Source: Deuterostichococcus epilithicus (lineage: Eukaryota > Chlorophyta > Trebouxiophyceae > Prasiolales > Stichococcaceae). Taken from it: a DNA stretch of 64,000 nucleotides. The translations under genes were made by a program, and so were the position numbers. The notes under the pieces were generated by a model. The model was given only the letters and a program-made list of their open reading frames with translations, ran no database searches and had not been told where the DNA came from. Positions 1 to 10,200 of this stretch are shown here, in pieces. The stretch spans positions 2,282,501-2,346,500 of the forward strand of contig JAVTLE010000005.1 in NCBI GenBank assembly GCA_033439295.1, in the 5' to 3' direction. Each line of letters opens with the position of its first letter. The first letter of the stretch is position 1.

Positions 1-19
1 CAAGGTAAGTGCATTGCAG

Positions 20-101
20 TTTTAAGGACCACTATCAGAACTGGCATGACTTCGAAGCAAGCAACGGCTACCTGCTGATCACGCCTACACCACAGACCTA
101 G
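20..101 (+). CDS. Last exon of an unidentified plus-strand gene (5' part outside the window)
   Basis: A splice acceptor (gcattgcag) ends at base 19. It is followed by 26 open codons reading FKDHYQNWHDFEASNGYLLI and then TPTPQT, with TAG at 99-101. The aromatic and charged composition looks like real coding sequence. Base 20 would finish a codon split by the intron. The gene points toward the acetyltransferase on the minus strand, whose stop is only 63 nt away, so the two are tightly convergent. The family is not recognised from this tail. Confidence 0.5.
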
Positions 102-163
102 CTATTCGTGCACTTTACTCACTCAAAATCGTCACTGCCACTCATAAGGAGCTCGTCAGGACT

Positions 164-1308
164 TCACTGCTGCTGCTTCCTCTCGAGCCGTCTGATGAGC
201 CTGGCAGGGTTGCCCGCAACAACGGTGTAGGGCTCCACATCCTGCAAGTTCATGAGCAAGCGAAGCCTCGACACCCACGGCGCAATGCTGCCGCTGACCG
301 CATCCATGATGCAGGTTGAGCGCTGAGCACTCATAAAATTTGGCAGGACCACACCTTGGTGACGACGCTGCCAGCTCCGACTGTGCAGCCTTCCCCAATT
401 GTGACGCCGGGCAAGACAATGACGCTCCCTCCCTGCAATGCAGCACACATTGTAGCATTTTGAGCAGCCTTTTCTGCAGAGACAGTCTTCGTGAAGGCGA
501 TGCTGTATCTCACCCACGTGCACAGTCAATAACGTGCCAGAGGCAGCGAGATTGCAGGAGCAAGGGCGCACGATCCAGCAGTCGTTGCCGATCTTGATGG
601 GCTTTGCAAATTCCGGGCCCTGCAGGCACGAGCTACCGCCGTCAAACGTATTGGCCTCGGCGTCGATCATAATGCATCAACCGCATTTCCTTGCGGCTTT
701 GGAACTGGAAACCAGCTGTGCAGCAGGAGAAAGAAGAAAGCGCACGCTGGTGCCATTGCGCTGCACCGGGTCCAGCGGGTGGCCCGCCGTGTAGAGCTGC
801 ACATGCGGCCCCATGAGGACGCGGTCGCCGATGGTGATGGTGTTGCAATCCAAACAAATGCAAGAAAAGTTTATGTACGTGTCCCTGCGGACGTCCAAAC
901 AGCACGCCAGTCAGGATTTGATGGCCTCCGCACAGCAGGCGCAGATCGTTTGCAGGCCAGAGTTCGGGCGCACTTTCCCAGGTGTACATTGTAGCCGTAG
1001 TCGCAAGCGAAGGGCGGCTCGATGAAAGGCGGCTTGCTTGCATCGACGCTGCCCAGCAGGTCCTTCAGCATCTCCAGCCGCTGCTGCCGCTCCACATCAG
1101 ACAGGCCACCGCTGTTGTTGTACGCCTGCGTTGCAGCACGGGTGTCGGGCTGACGCGCACGTGAGTCTGAGACTGCTGCAAACGTATACTTGCTATCAGT
1201 GCTGGGTTCACACAAACGTACCGCGACCTTGACGCGGCACTTTGCCCGGTCCGCCTCCAGATCAGCCCCTTTTGGGGCAAAAGAGAAGTAAAGGTCCCCT
1301 GTCATCAT
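164..1308 (-). CDS. Maltose O-acetyltransferase-like protein (copy 1)
   Basis: Likely an acetyl-CoA-dependent sugar O-acetyltransferase of the NodL/LacA/maltose acetyltransferase family, which has a left-handed beta-helix fold. Read on the minus strand, exons give the N-terminal family motif (EREKMMTGDLYFSF near 1308), a helical segment with AYNNSGGLSDVERQQRL and PPFACDYGYNVHLG (about 1115-980), hexapeptide repeats TITIGDRVLMGPHVQLY with the active-site TAGHPLDP (about 835-775), IKIGNDCWI (about 600), [18 protein letters not shown] (about 415-355) and a final VVAGNPARLIRRLERK. The catalytic His is in GHPLDP. At least four introns are needed. The Met at 1306-1308 opens the recognisable domain, but EDTRTEREK precedes it in frame after an acceptor, so an upstream first exon is possible. 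The family is clear; the true sugar substrate is unknown. Confidence 0.85.
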
Positions 1309-2073
1309 CTTCTCCCGCTCCGTGCGCGTATCTTCGCCTGCAGAAGCTGCAGTCCTGGTCTCAGACCTGCCTCGGCTTGCTCTGGGGCCTCTGGGCCTGA
1401 ATGGCGCAGCAGTTGCATTTTTAGCAGCGCTTTGCTTCTGGTGGAGATGTCAGGCTTCGCGTGTAGCCCCGAATTCCGCATCGTCGGGCAGGCAGCTGCA
1501 AGGACGCTGATGATTGAAACAGGCTCATTGATGTTTGCAAAATACAGAAGCGAAATTCAGCACCTGCCATGGCGCCTTGCTTGCATACGTTTGTGACAGT
1601 GGCAGATGGTCTTTGCTTAGGAAATGTCTACACGATTGCTGCAGACGAAGTATAGCAGCGCAGGGCGTCGTCTCTCAAGCAGACCGGTAAGTATGACTAA
1701 TTTTGCTGTAATGAGAAGATCTGAGAGATCCTGCTGTTGCATCTCTACTTGGTGCAGGGCTGTTGGCCTAAACTAGAATGCGATTCATGATACAGCGTCA
1801 GTTGCTGTCGTCGTAGAGGACCTCGCTGTCACTTTGCAGTGTGCTTCGAGCGAAAGTCCATCTGGAACTCCAGACTATCCCATGCAACTGCACCGCAGCA
1901 CTGCGCTCAGGGCAGATGCCTGCCAAAGGTATACTGGGTCGGTCCGCATCGAGCTTTTGAAACCCAATCGCAATGAGTTGACTCCCCACAGGGCCGTTCG
2001 GCGCTGTCATTTCGCATGCGCAGCTTCTGGCGATGTGGCGGCAGCGGCAACGGGCGTTTCAGAGCGCGACAAA
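1309..2073. other. Intergenic region between the divergent acetyltransferase genes
   Basis: No gene is recognised here. It lies between two genes transcribed away from each other, so it probably carries both promoters. Both proteins have in-frame family sequence before the first Met used here, so short 5' exons of either gene may lie in this stretch. Confidence 0.5.
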
Positions 2074-3241
2074 ATGCTTGATGGACAGCTGTACATGCCC
2101 ACAGGTAGGCGTAGATGTCATTCTGATCCGAGACTGATGTCTTGAGAGCGCTGCACGTCAAACTCGTGCTCAGGGCTTGCCATGCACGCGCAGACGCACA
2201 GCTAGTTCAGGAGCGGTTAGACTGCCGCGTGAAGCTGAAGGCTTTCAACAGCAGCGACGGCCTGACTGAGGCGGAGCAGGCCCAGCGGGTGCAGCTGCTC
2301 AAGGGCGTTGTGGGCGAGCTGCACGAAGACCATCCACCGCACGTCGAGCCGCCCTTCTGTGCCGACTACGTGAGTGGCAGCGTCACAGTGCAAATATCAG
2401 CCATGCACTGGATCTGTCAATCCATGCTCGCCGTCAGAATAAACTTCTTTCACATGCAGGGATACAACATCAGGCTTGGGCGCGACTTCTACTGGTATCC
2501 AATGCAATGCATGTCTGCCATGCGCAATTTGCAAGTACCAGTGACGTTGAATTCCTCCACTGCCGTCCACTGACCGCGATGTAATTCTAACCCAGCAACT
2601 TCAACTGCGTGTTCCTGGACACCAATCTTATCACCATCGGGGACAACACCCTTCTGGGGCCCAACGTACAGGTCCGACCCTGCTGCGTGTACTGCACTGT
2701 ACTCCTTGCATGACGAACATCTGGTCCGAGGCCAACGACACCCACTCTGCACCGCAGCTCTACTGTCCGGCGCACCCACTGGACCCTGTGGAGCGCATCA
2801 AGTAAGGCAGAGTCACGATGCATCCTCGCTGCAAGTTCTGTCCATGCACAGCATGCCCATCCACCTGCTGCGGCGTCATCTGTTGCAGAAGCGGGGCCTT
2901 TGCGTTGCATTGATGTGCAAATGCTGATACTGTCGCTCTTCACAACAGCTACAAAGGGCCACAGTCGTCGAAGCCGATCACGATCGGCAGCGATTGCTGG
3001 ATAGGGGGCAGCGCGGTCGTTTTCGGTGCGGTTTGTGGCTGACGCATGCATCTGCTGGTCAGATCGTCTGCTTGTGCCCGGGCTTGCATTGACGCTTGCT
3101 GGCGGCTGCGCAGGCGGGGTCACGATTGGGCAGGGCTGCACCATTGGGGCAGGCAGCGTCGTGACAAAGGACATTCCACCGTTCACGGTGGCCGTGGGAA
3201 ATCCCGCCAAGGTCGTCAGGCACCTTCGAAAGACAGTTTAG
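2074..3241 (+). CDS. Maltose O-acetyltransferase-like protein (copy 2)
   Basis: This is a second member of the same acetyltransferase family, transcribed away from copy 1. Exons give [15 protein letters not shown], then [15 protein letters not shown] and [15 protein letters not shown] (2210-2310), [18 protein letters not shown] (2461-2495), [17 protein letters not shown] with LLGPNVQ (about 2598-2672), the active-site segment [15 protein letters not shown] (about 2760-2802), [20 protein letters not shown] (about 2975-3030) and [19 protein letters not shown] ending [16 protein letters not shown]. The catalytic His is in AHPLDP. The ATG at 2074 is the first Met in the domain frame, but GVSERDK precedes it in the open frame, so a 5' exon is likely. 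Unlike copy 1, [12 protein letters not shown] is in one exon, and the last exon runs unbroken from GVTIGQG to the stop. Confidence 0.85.
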
Positions 3242-3770
3242 GCCGCCGCACAGGCACATTGCTTCATGGCAGCTTGCGAACGCCATGCATTGTTTCTGGT
3301 TTGTATGCTTGAGCACCTTGGCATTGCATTCAGGCCCCAGGGCGGATGAACAGCTGGTGGAAGACGGTTTGGCGTGTGCAGCCAATGCCGTCAAACGAAC
3401 AAGGAGCCGTCAGGGCACCAGCATCGCATTTGATTCGCAGTGTGCCGATGATTTTTGACATACCAAGGTAGATTTCTCGACCCAATTGTCTTGCCAGACG
3501 AATTTGCGATGTAAGACATCCAAGCACGAAATTGCCCATGTGGCACAAATGCAGCGTCAGCAACCATCAGCCGAGTCAAATTTTTAATGGCCGGATTGCT
3601 AGGCATCTCTCAGTCCCTGTGCTTCCTGCGGCTCTTTGGCGCTGGCTCCTCCTCCTGCACGTCCCGGCATCAATGCCACACAGAGTGAGACATACGCGGC
3701 AGCCAATGTGCGAGAGGACGAAACTACATGAGCACCATGCACTTGCCGCTCGAGCAGCCACGGCATGAAC
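3242..3770. other. Convergent 3' intergenic region
   Basis: It lies between the stop of the second acetyltransferase (plus) and the stop of NSE4 (minus). No coding sequence is recognised. A TGTAA at 3510-3514 on the plus strand could be the acetyltransferase polyadenylation signal, about 270 nt after its stop. Confidence 0.45.
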
Positions 3771-6732
3771 TCAATAGCAGTGTTTCAAAACACGAAATTG
3801 CGGGCGCTTTATCACCTCCTCTGAGGCATCAGCCTCGTCGTCCAAAGCCGCTGCAGGGCTGCATCGGGCGCGGCCCTTCCGTTTCTGCTGCGTGCTGCCG
3901 CCGCTGCCGCCTGCGCCGCCGCGCTGCGTCGCCGCTGGCGCTGCAGGGCTGCCCGAGGGCCCAGCCTCGTCCTCATCGTCGCTGCTGGCCGGCGAGGCCT
4001 GAAAGTTGACGGGTGTTGGTCAGGTTGAGTCAAAAGACCAGGGTCCACCGCCTTGAGGCATTGGGGACACAGCAAGGTCGTTGCCCTGCAAGCTTTACCA
4101 CAAGATGCCAGCCCTTCGGGTGGTGCTGCAGATGTCCCCGTGGGCAATGCAGCCTGCTCGTTTTCGCCCACCTGGGCAGCGGCGGGGGGGCGCAGGTGGT
4201 CGCGCGGCTCCCGGTGCTTCAGCCGGAAGTCTGCCGGGTCACAGTACTGCTTCCACGTCTCCCAGTTCTCCATGGTCAGGTTGATGACAAACTGCAGGCG
4301 CTCCACGTCGGGCGCCGCCGCCGTGTCGTCAACAACCGCCGTCACCTGTGTTTGTCAGCATAAGACGAGCCATCATGGAGCCGCGCTTTCACAGCGGCCA
4401 CCAGGAGGTGGCCCGGTAGAGCAGGTTCCTGTCCGTCGTGAAGCAGCGCAGCGAATACTTTGGGTGCCCGGAGCCGTGCTATAGTGGAGGTGTGCAGGGC
4501 AGAAGTGATGGCCCCCGGCGTTCGGCAGACTGTCATCGAGCCCCGTTGAGGGGGAGGCACACGGACCAGAATGCGCGGCGTGGGCCAGCAGCGCACCTTG
4601 TTGACCATCACGCCCTGGTCTGACTTGATGAGCGACACCCTTCCGTCCTTGACCTGCAGCACAGACATTGGCAGGCTGTGGTCAGAACGCCGAAGACTGC
4701 TGCGTGTCGAAGCGCCGCTGATGTGTGCGTTCTGCTCCACAGACCGCTTGACGCGGCGCCATCGCCGCCCACGCGAGTTGGCGGCACACCGGCTCCGCAT
4801 CGATCTGCTGCTGAGCGCAGGCAGGAGGCCAGGGCCAGGCAGGAGGCCAGGACACCAGAGCGGGCGGGCCTGCGCCCGTCGTATGGACGCCATGCCAGTG
4901 CCGACGGCATTCAGCACTCATGACACATCGACAGGTACCAGCGCGCAGCAATCAACATCTGTGACCAGAGGACTCTGGGCGGCGGCGCACCAGGAAGGAC
5001 ACGGAGAACATGTTCTCGACGGTCTGCGCGAAAGAGGCGTGGTTGAGCACCAGCTCCAGCAACGGCACGCTGGTCTCCTTCACTAGCACCGCCCACACCT
5101 CGTCCAGGTTGCGGTCCGTTTCCTGCTTCTCCGTCTCCTCCATATTCTACGTGCGGCAGTGGCGCCAGGGTCTAGTGTTCGGGACACCAGGAGCCCGAAC
5201 TGGCAGAAATGTCTGCCTGTGCAAGGCTCTGCAGCATGCTGAAAGCTGTCAGCAGCAGCGCTCACCAGCTGGCTGGTCGCCGGCTTGAGCTCATCGGGAA
5301 AGAGCAGCTTGCACTGAGAAAGCATAGGTAACATTGCCCAGCGCTGGCTGCTGGAACCAAGTGGAGATCAGGTAGCAGACGGAGGCCACTGACTCGGTGA
5401 AGGCAAATCTGACGTACGTTGACCTCGTCGGGGCGCACGACGTCAGCCAGCTGCTGCTTGGCATGCCGCACCGGCGCCCTGCGCAGCTTGGGCTGCGCGT
5501 CCAGCGGGCCTACCTGCACAAATTTGGAATGCCCCCTGCTAGATTGACATTCTGACACACGCCAACACCGCCATCCTGACACACGCCAACACCATGAGGA
5601 GTGCAGCCCCTGTTCCATAAATGCATCAGCGCCGCAGCGTGCATAGCCATGCCAGACTGCTCGGCGCAAGTCGCACCGGTCCAGCCAGCGTCCTAGCATC
5701 AAAACGACACGACCGCACCATGCAGAAGACGCCGGGTGCAGGGCGGAACATGTGCGACACAGATTGCCCCATCTCCTCCCACAGAAAGGCGCCCGGATCT
5801 TCCGCGCCGTCGTCCTGCGCCTGGCTGCTGCGCACCCACTGCGCCTTGAGGCGCCGCAGGAAGTCCTTTGCCGTGTGGCCCTGCAAGTGCGGTCACGTCG
5901 GCAGGACTCAAGCAGGTGGGCAGATTTGGTCGCACATGCCGGTGCGAGTCTACGCAGGGCACAGTGTGAAACAGCCCACAGGTGCAGGGACATCCTCTCG
6001 TGTGCTAATGCTCAGCACTTGCCAGGCAAGCAGGTTGCTGCAGAAACGATGAGGGGTTTGCGAAGGGGCAAATGACAGCGGCGAACCTTGCCGCCGTGGG
6101 CCAGCTTCTTTGCTAGTTCCACACCGCGGTCCGTCAAGTGCGCGAACACCTCCGAGTCCACTGCCTGCTCCCGCGGGCGCTGCACTGCAGCGTGAAGCGC
6201 GGCAGACAGCTCAAGGCGCCATTGACAAAAAAAGGAAGTATGGCAAAAAAGCAAATCGGCCTTTGAGACTTGAAGCAATCGTCGAACAGGAGTGTCAAGC
6301 ACCCATGAGCTTCCTGACTCTCAGGCACCTTGCTCCTGCAGCGTGTTGGCCTCAGCAAGCAGGTCCGCCAGCTTGGACTTCTCCAGGGACACCAGATCCT
6401 CGCCATCTCCTGCAGGAGCAAACGTACTGACATGTGAAGACGATTGGGCACCATTGCTTGACAGATCTTGGCGGAGCACGCAGCAACTTCGAGGAAAACG
6501 CTCAGAAGTAGCAGGAGCTGCTCACGGATCGCTCGCGCGTGCAGCTGGCGGTAGCCGCTTCTGAGCGCTCGTCCGGCTTGGCCCTGTACAATCACATGCG
6601 AGCAGTCAGACACAGTGCACAAGCCCACTGTTGTTCAAGTCTATGGGTGCCCACGGGTTGGACAGACATTGAGAGCCATTCCGGAGCCATTGCCTCCTGT
6701 GTGGCCTCGAGCGTTGTCGTTTGCGTCGCCAT
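3771..6732 (-). CDS. NSE4: NSE4-like non-SMC element of the SMC5/6 complex
   Basis: NSE4 is the kleisin-like subunit bridging the SMC5 and SMC6 heads with NSE1 and NSE3, acting in DNA repair and chromosome topology in the nucleus. Read on the minus strand: RALRSGYRQLHARAI (about 6570-6530), LVSLEKSKLADLLAEANTLQ (about 6398-6330), then EQAVDSEVFAHLTDRGVELA and KKLAHGGK (about 6160-6090), the family-typical N-terminal domain. The conserved C-terminal domain is PLLELVLNHASFAQTVENMF followed across an intron by KDGRVSLIKSDQGVMVNKV, then FVINLTMENWETWKQY. An acidic, Ser/Gly-rich tail ends IKRPQFRVLKHCY and TGA at 3771-3773. The proposed start (MATQTTTLEATQEAMAPEWL, 6732) is in a separate first exon and is the weakest part. 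The splice GTGAGC after the helix joins exons 1 and 2 in the family reading. Confidence 0.88.
5551..5593. repeat. Short tandem duplication in an NSE4 intron
   Basis: Two near-identical 19-nt copies (tctgacacacgccaacacc and cctgacacacgccaacacc) start at 5551 and 5575, a period of 24 nt, in a presumed intron. Confidence 0.75.
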
Positions 6733-7287
6733 TGCACTACGTTGACTTGATGCTATGCCGTCCGAGGCTCAGGGCTAGCCCTGAGAGGGGTCAAGCACAT
6801 TTTGAGAGTTCAAAACGGCAATTATTCTTGCTCGCTGGTGTTCCGACTTCCGACTTGATCTGCACGCGCGTGCGTGCAACAACGTTCACGAGTTGCAAGC
6901 GCGGCATGCGTACTTTACAGCTATGCTGCGCTTGCTGCACTCTCTCGGGTCATGCAAAGACATTCGGAATTTATGGTAAACTGCATTTTCGGAGGAAACA
7001 AGTTCGAATTCTGAACCAGCAGGTTCGACTTCGTCCTTCGCAGTCCTTCGTGTTTTCGTGAGTTGTGATGTTCGTATTGTGAGTTCGTGTGCATCCTGTG
7101 AAAGCTGTCATGTCCTGGTGGGTACGGAAATATTGGCAGCGAGTCTGCATGGCTTCTGGCGTGGCTGCGCACCAGCTCTCGCTTGATGCTGGGTTGTGGA
7201 TATGGCCTGATTGCCACGAGAACTTACACATGCTGCCCCCCCGGCTGCAAAGCTCAAACGATTGTTGTTCTTGTAGTCCGACTAGTC
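6733..7287. other. Intergenic region upstream of NSE4
   Basis: No recognisable gene. It lies between the proposed NSE4 start and the stop of the AAA+ gene; both genes are on the minus strand. It probably holds the NSE4 promoter and the 3' UTR of the AAA+ gene. Confidence 0.4.
7224..7228 (-). terminator. Candidate TGTAA polyadenylation signal of the AAA+ gene
   Basis: TTACA on the plus strand reads TGTAA on the minus strand, about 60 nt past the AAA+ stop at 7288. TGTAA is the usual chlorophyte poly(A) signal. A five-base match is weak by itself. Confidence 0.45.
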
Positions 7288-10200
7288 TCAGCTGTACATG
7301 CCAATGGGGGCGCTGCCGCCACCCTTTGCCGCCTCCTCCTTGGCCTCCGCTGTCAGGTCCTGCAGAGAGATTGCAGACGAAAGACTGGTGAACATGCCAG
7401 CAGATGCATCACAGCTCCACGCACTGCTCGTCTTATGGTGTGGCATGTCGTTGCGCCGGACACCTGTCCAGTTCGCGACAAATCGCGTCAAGCTTCCCTG
7501 CGCCAAGATTGGGGCGGGAGCACACCTCCTGAGTGATCTTTGCTTCGCCTTCCTTTGACATGCGAAGCGCTGCGCGCGTGGCTGCCCGCACCACCTGTAG
7601 GCACGTCACATGTGGCGATTCAAGCCCATACTTGAACTTGCGAATGACACCATGACTGCAGACACTCACATCACCCAGGCAAGCATCTAGCTGCACAGGG
7701 GCGTGCATGTGCAGAGCATACGCTGCCCATTCGACCCACCGCATTCTTGATGCTGCCGCCTGCCAGTTCGTAAGTGCGTCCCAGCTGCTCCCAGTCCACC
7801 TTGCCCACCGGCGCCTGCAGCAGCCAAAAAGCACTATTCAAGGCGGATTGAGGCTGGTTAAGACCATGTTTTGAAACGGCAATCTACGCCTGGATCCAAG
7901 CATTCCGTGTACCCAGCAGAGCCCGTCAAAGTCTGCTAGGACGGCGGAGGCGAGGCCCAGGGACACCAGCCAGAGACAATTCGGGGCGGGACGGACCTGC
8001 TTGGGCAGCATGAGCTGCCACAGCTTGGACCGCAGCGAAGGCGGCGGCATCGAGAACGCCAGCTCGAAGCGGATGCGCCGCTGAAATGCCGAGTCCAGGC
8101 CGCTCGGCTGGCGCACAGACATGTCTAGTAAGCTTCAGAACGCGTGACGCCTGCTGCAATGACGAAACTGCATTCGCAGCATGCGTGTTTTGCATGACGG
8201 TGCACTGACATGATCGATGCAGGCAGTGCACTTTGGGCTCTGCTAGACCTAGGAACACGGCGGTCAGACGCAGCCAGCTGGCAGCCAGCTGACAGCCCAC
8301 CTTGTTGGTAATGAGCACGACGATGCCGATGTGGTTCTCCAGGTGGTGGAGCAGCACACCCACATCCATCGCTGCATACCTGCACAGCCAAAAGGAGGCG
8401 GTCAGGTGCGGGCGCAGGCAAGGGGCGCAGGCAAGGGGCGCAGGCAGGGGCTCTAGTGCGGCAACATTGCTGTCAGTGGCCAAAGGCATTCTTTCAAGGC
8501 ATTCAAGGCATTCTTTCCGGGGCCGCTGCGGGGCTCCGTGTCAGGTCTGGCAGGTGGCAGTAGCATCTTCACGAGGCGAGCTTCCCCACACTGTCCATTG
8601 CCAGGTGAGAATGGCTGCGGCCGTCCAGTCGCACCGGCGCACCTGTCTGTCGAGCTGCTCATGTTGTCGGAGCGGCTGCCGAACAGCGACTCTGCCTCGT
8701 CAAACACCAGCACAGCATCCATCGCCCTGGCCTCCTGTTCCAGAGAGTGTCTCCGGGCATTGAGCACTACTGGAGATTTGCCGCAGGTAGTGTTCATGGC
8801 CCAATGGAACTCCATGCACAGCCCTGCACGGCCAGCTGTCGTGCAGCACAGCCACGACATGCAATGTGTTTGAGGCTCTTATACACATGCCGGCTGACTG
8901 TGTGGCTCGTTGCAAGTGTTTCGCAGAGTGCAACGTGGCGAAGCACTGGCAACAGACACGTGGCTGCCAGGGGTTCACCTGGAATAGCGCGTCGATGTTT
9001 TTCTGTTTCAGCAGCACACAGAGATCATGTCACTTTGGCATGTTGTGCGTCACTCTTCAATTGCCATTCAGGGCAAGACAAGGGCTGAATGGTCATGCAG
9101 CTTTCGCCGTTGCATGCCTCACCGGCGTATCGCCAATCCACTTGGAGACAAGGCCGCCGCAGTTGACCACCTGCACAGGGCATGAGCACGGGTTTCACTG
9201 GTTGCGAAATGTAAAGCCAGCAAAAGGCTCTCATTGGCGAACTGCATTCTGGCCTGCTTACAATGGGCTTACCTTGAGGGGCTTGCCCGTCTCGAAGCCG
9301 ATGGCCTCCGCCGCGAGCGTCTTGCCCGTGCCTGCAGACATGTTCCCAAATTTTCAAGCATCGATCACGACAGCACACCATTCGTCAACAGCCTAGGGCT
9401 GACTCAGCCGAGGGGAGCAATGCGGGCGTCATTTCAACGGCACTACAGACCTGGCGGCCCGCTGAAGAGGCAGACGGTGCCGGAGAGGTCCCCCTTCGCG
9501 CCAAAGCCCCACTGCCCCATCAGCACCGCACGTGCCTTCTCGTGCTGCACCACCTGCGGCAGCATCAGAGGGGTCGCTCCCTCTGCCACGATGGCAGCTG
9601 TTGGGTGCACGCCGCGTTGATTATGGCACTGAACGCGCACCAGCAGGGGCAGGGCGACTCCAAATGCGGTTTGCATGTGTGTAAGACCAGGCGGGCAGTG
9701 CAAGGGACTCTCGCCTGGTCCAGCTTGGACTTGAGCTCCTCAGGCAGCAGCACATCGTCCAGGCCCCTGGTGGGCACCCGCCGCCGGTCGAAGTCCTGCA
9801 CCCAGGGTGGACGCTTTCGAAGGCAGGACTGCCGTGAGCTTTTGAGGGTGCGGGCATGGATGCACTTGCTGTGCCTCCTGATGACACGCCACCCGTATTG
9901 GCACAGACACAGGATGGACTTGTGACGGAAATCGACCATGTGCAAAACCCGTCACACTCCAGCCGACAGTGGCTGCGGAGCACCTTCATGCGCAGGGCGC
10001 CACGCAGCTGCAGCTTGGCGCCGTGCAGCAGGTCCGCCTGCGACAGGTGCACCTCCTCCGGCGTCGCATTTGGCGTGCGCGCCGTGGCTCTGCGATTCAA
10101 GGACGGCGTTGTCCATGCTCATGAGGATGCACTGCGAGGCCGATCACCGTCGACACAAATGCCTGCAGCAGTCAGCCAATGAGACACATCTCCCAGACCC

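Noticed and set aside
1-19. A 15-nt intron suggested by CAAG|GTAAGT ... TTGCAG at the left edge
   Set aside because: Fifteen bases is too short for a spliceosomal intron; more likely only the acceptor is real and the GTAAGT is chance.
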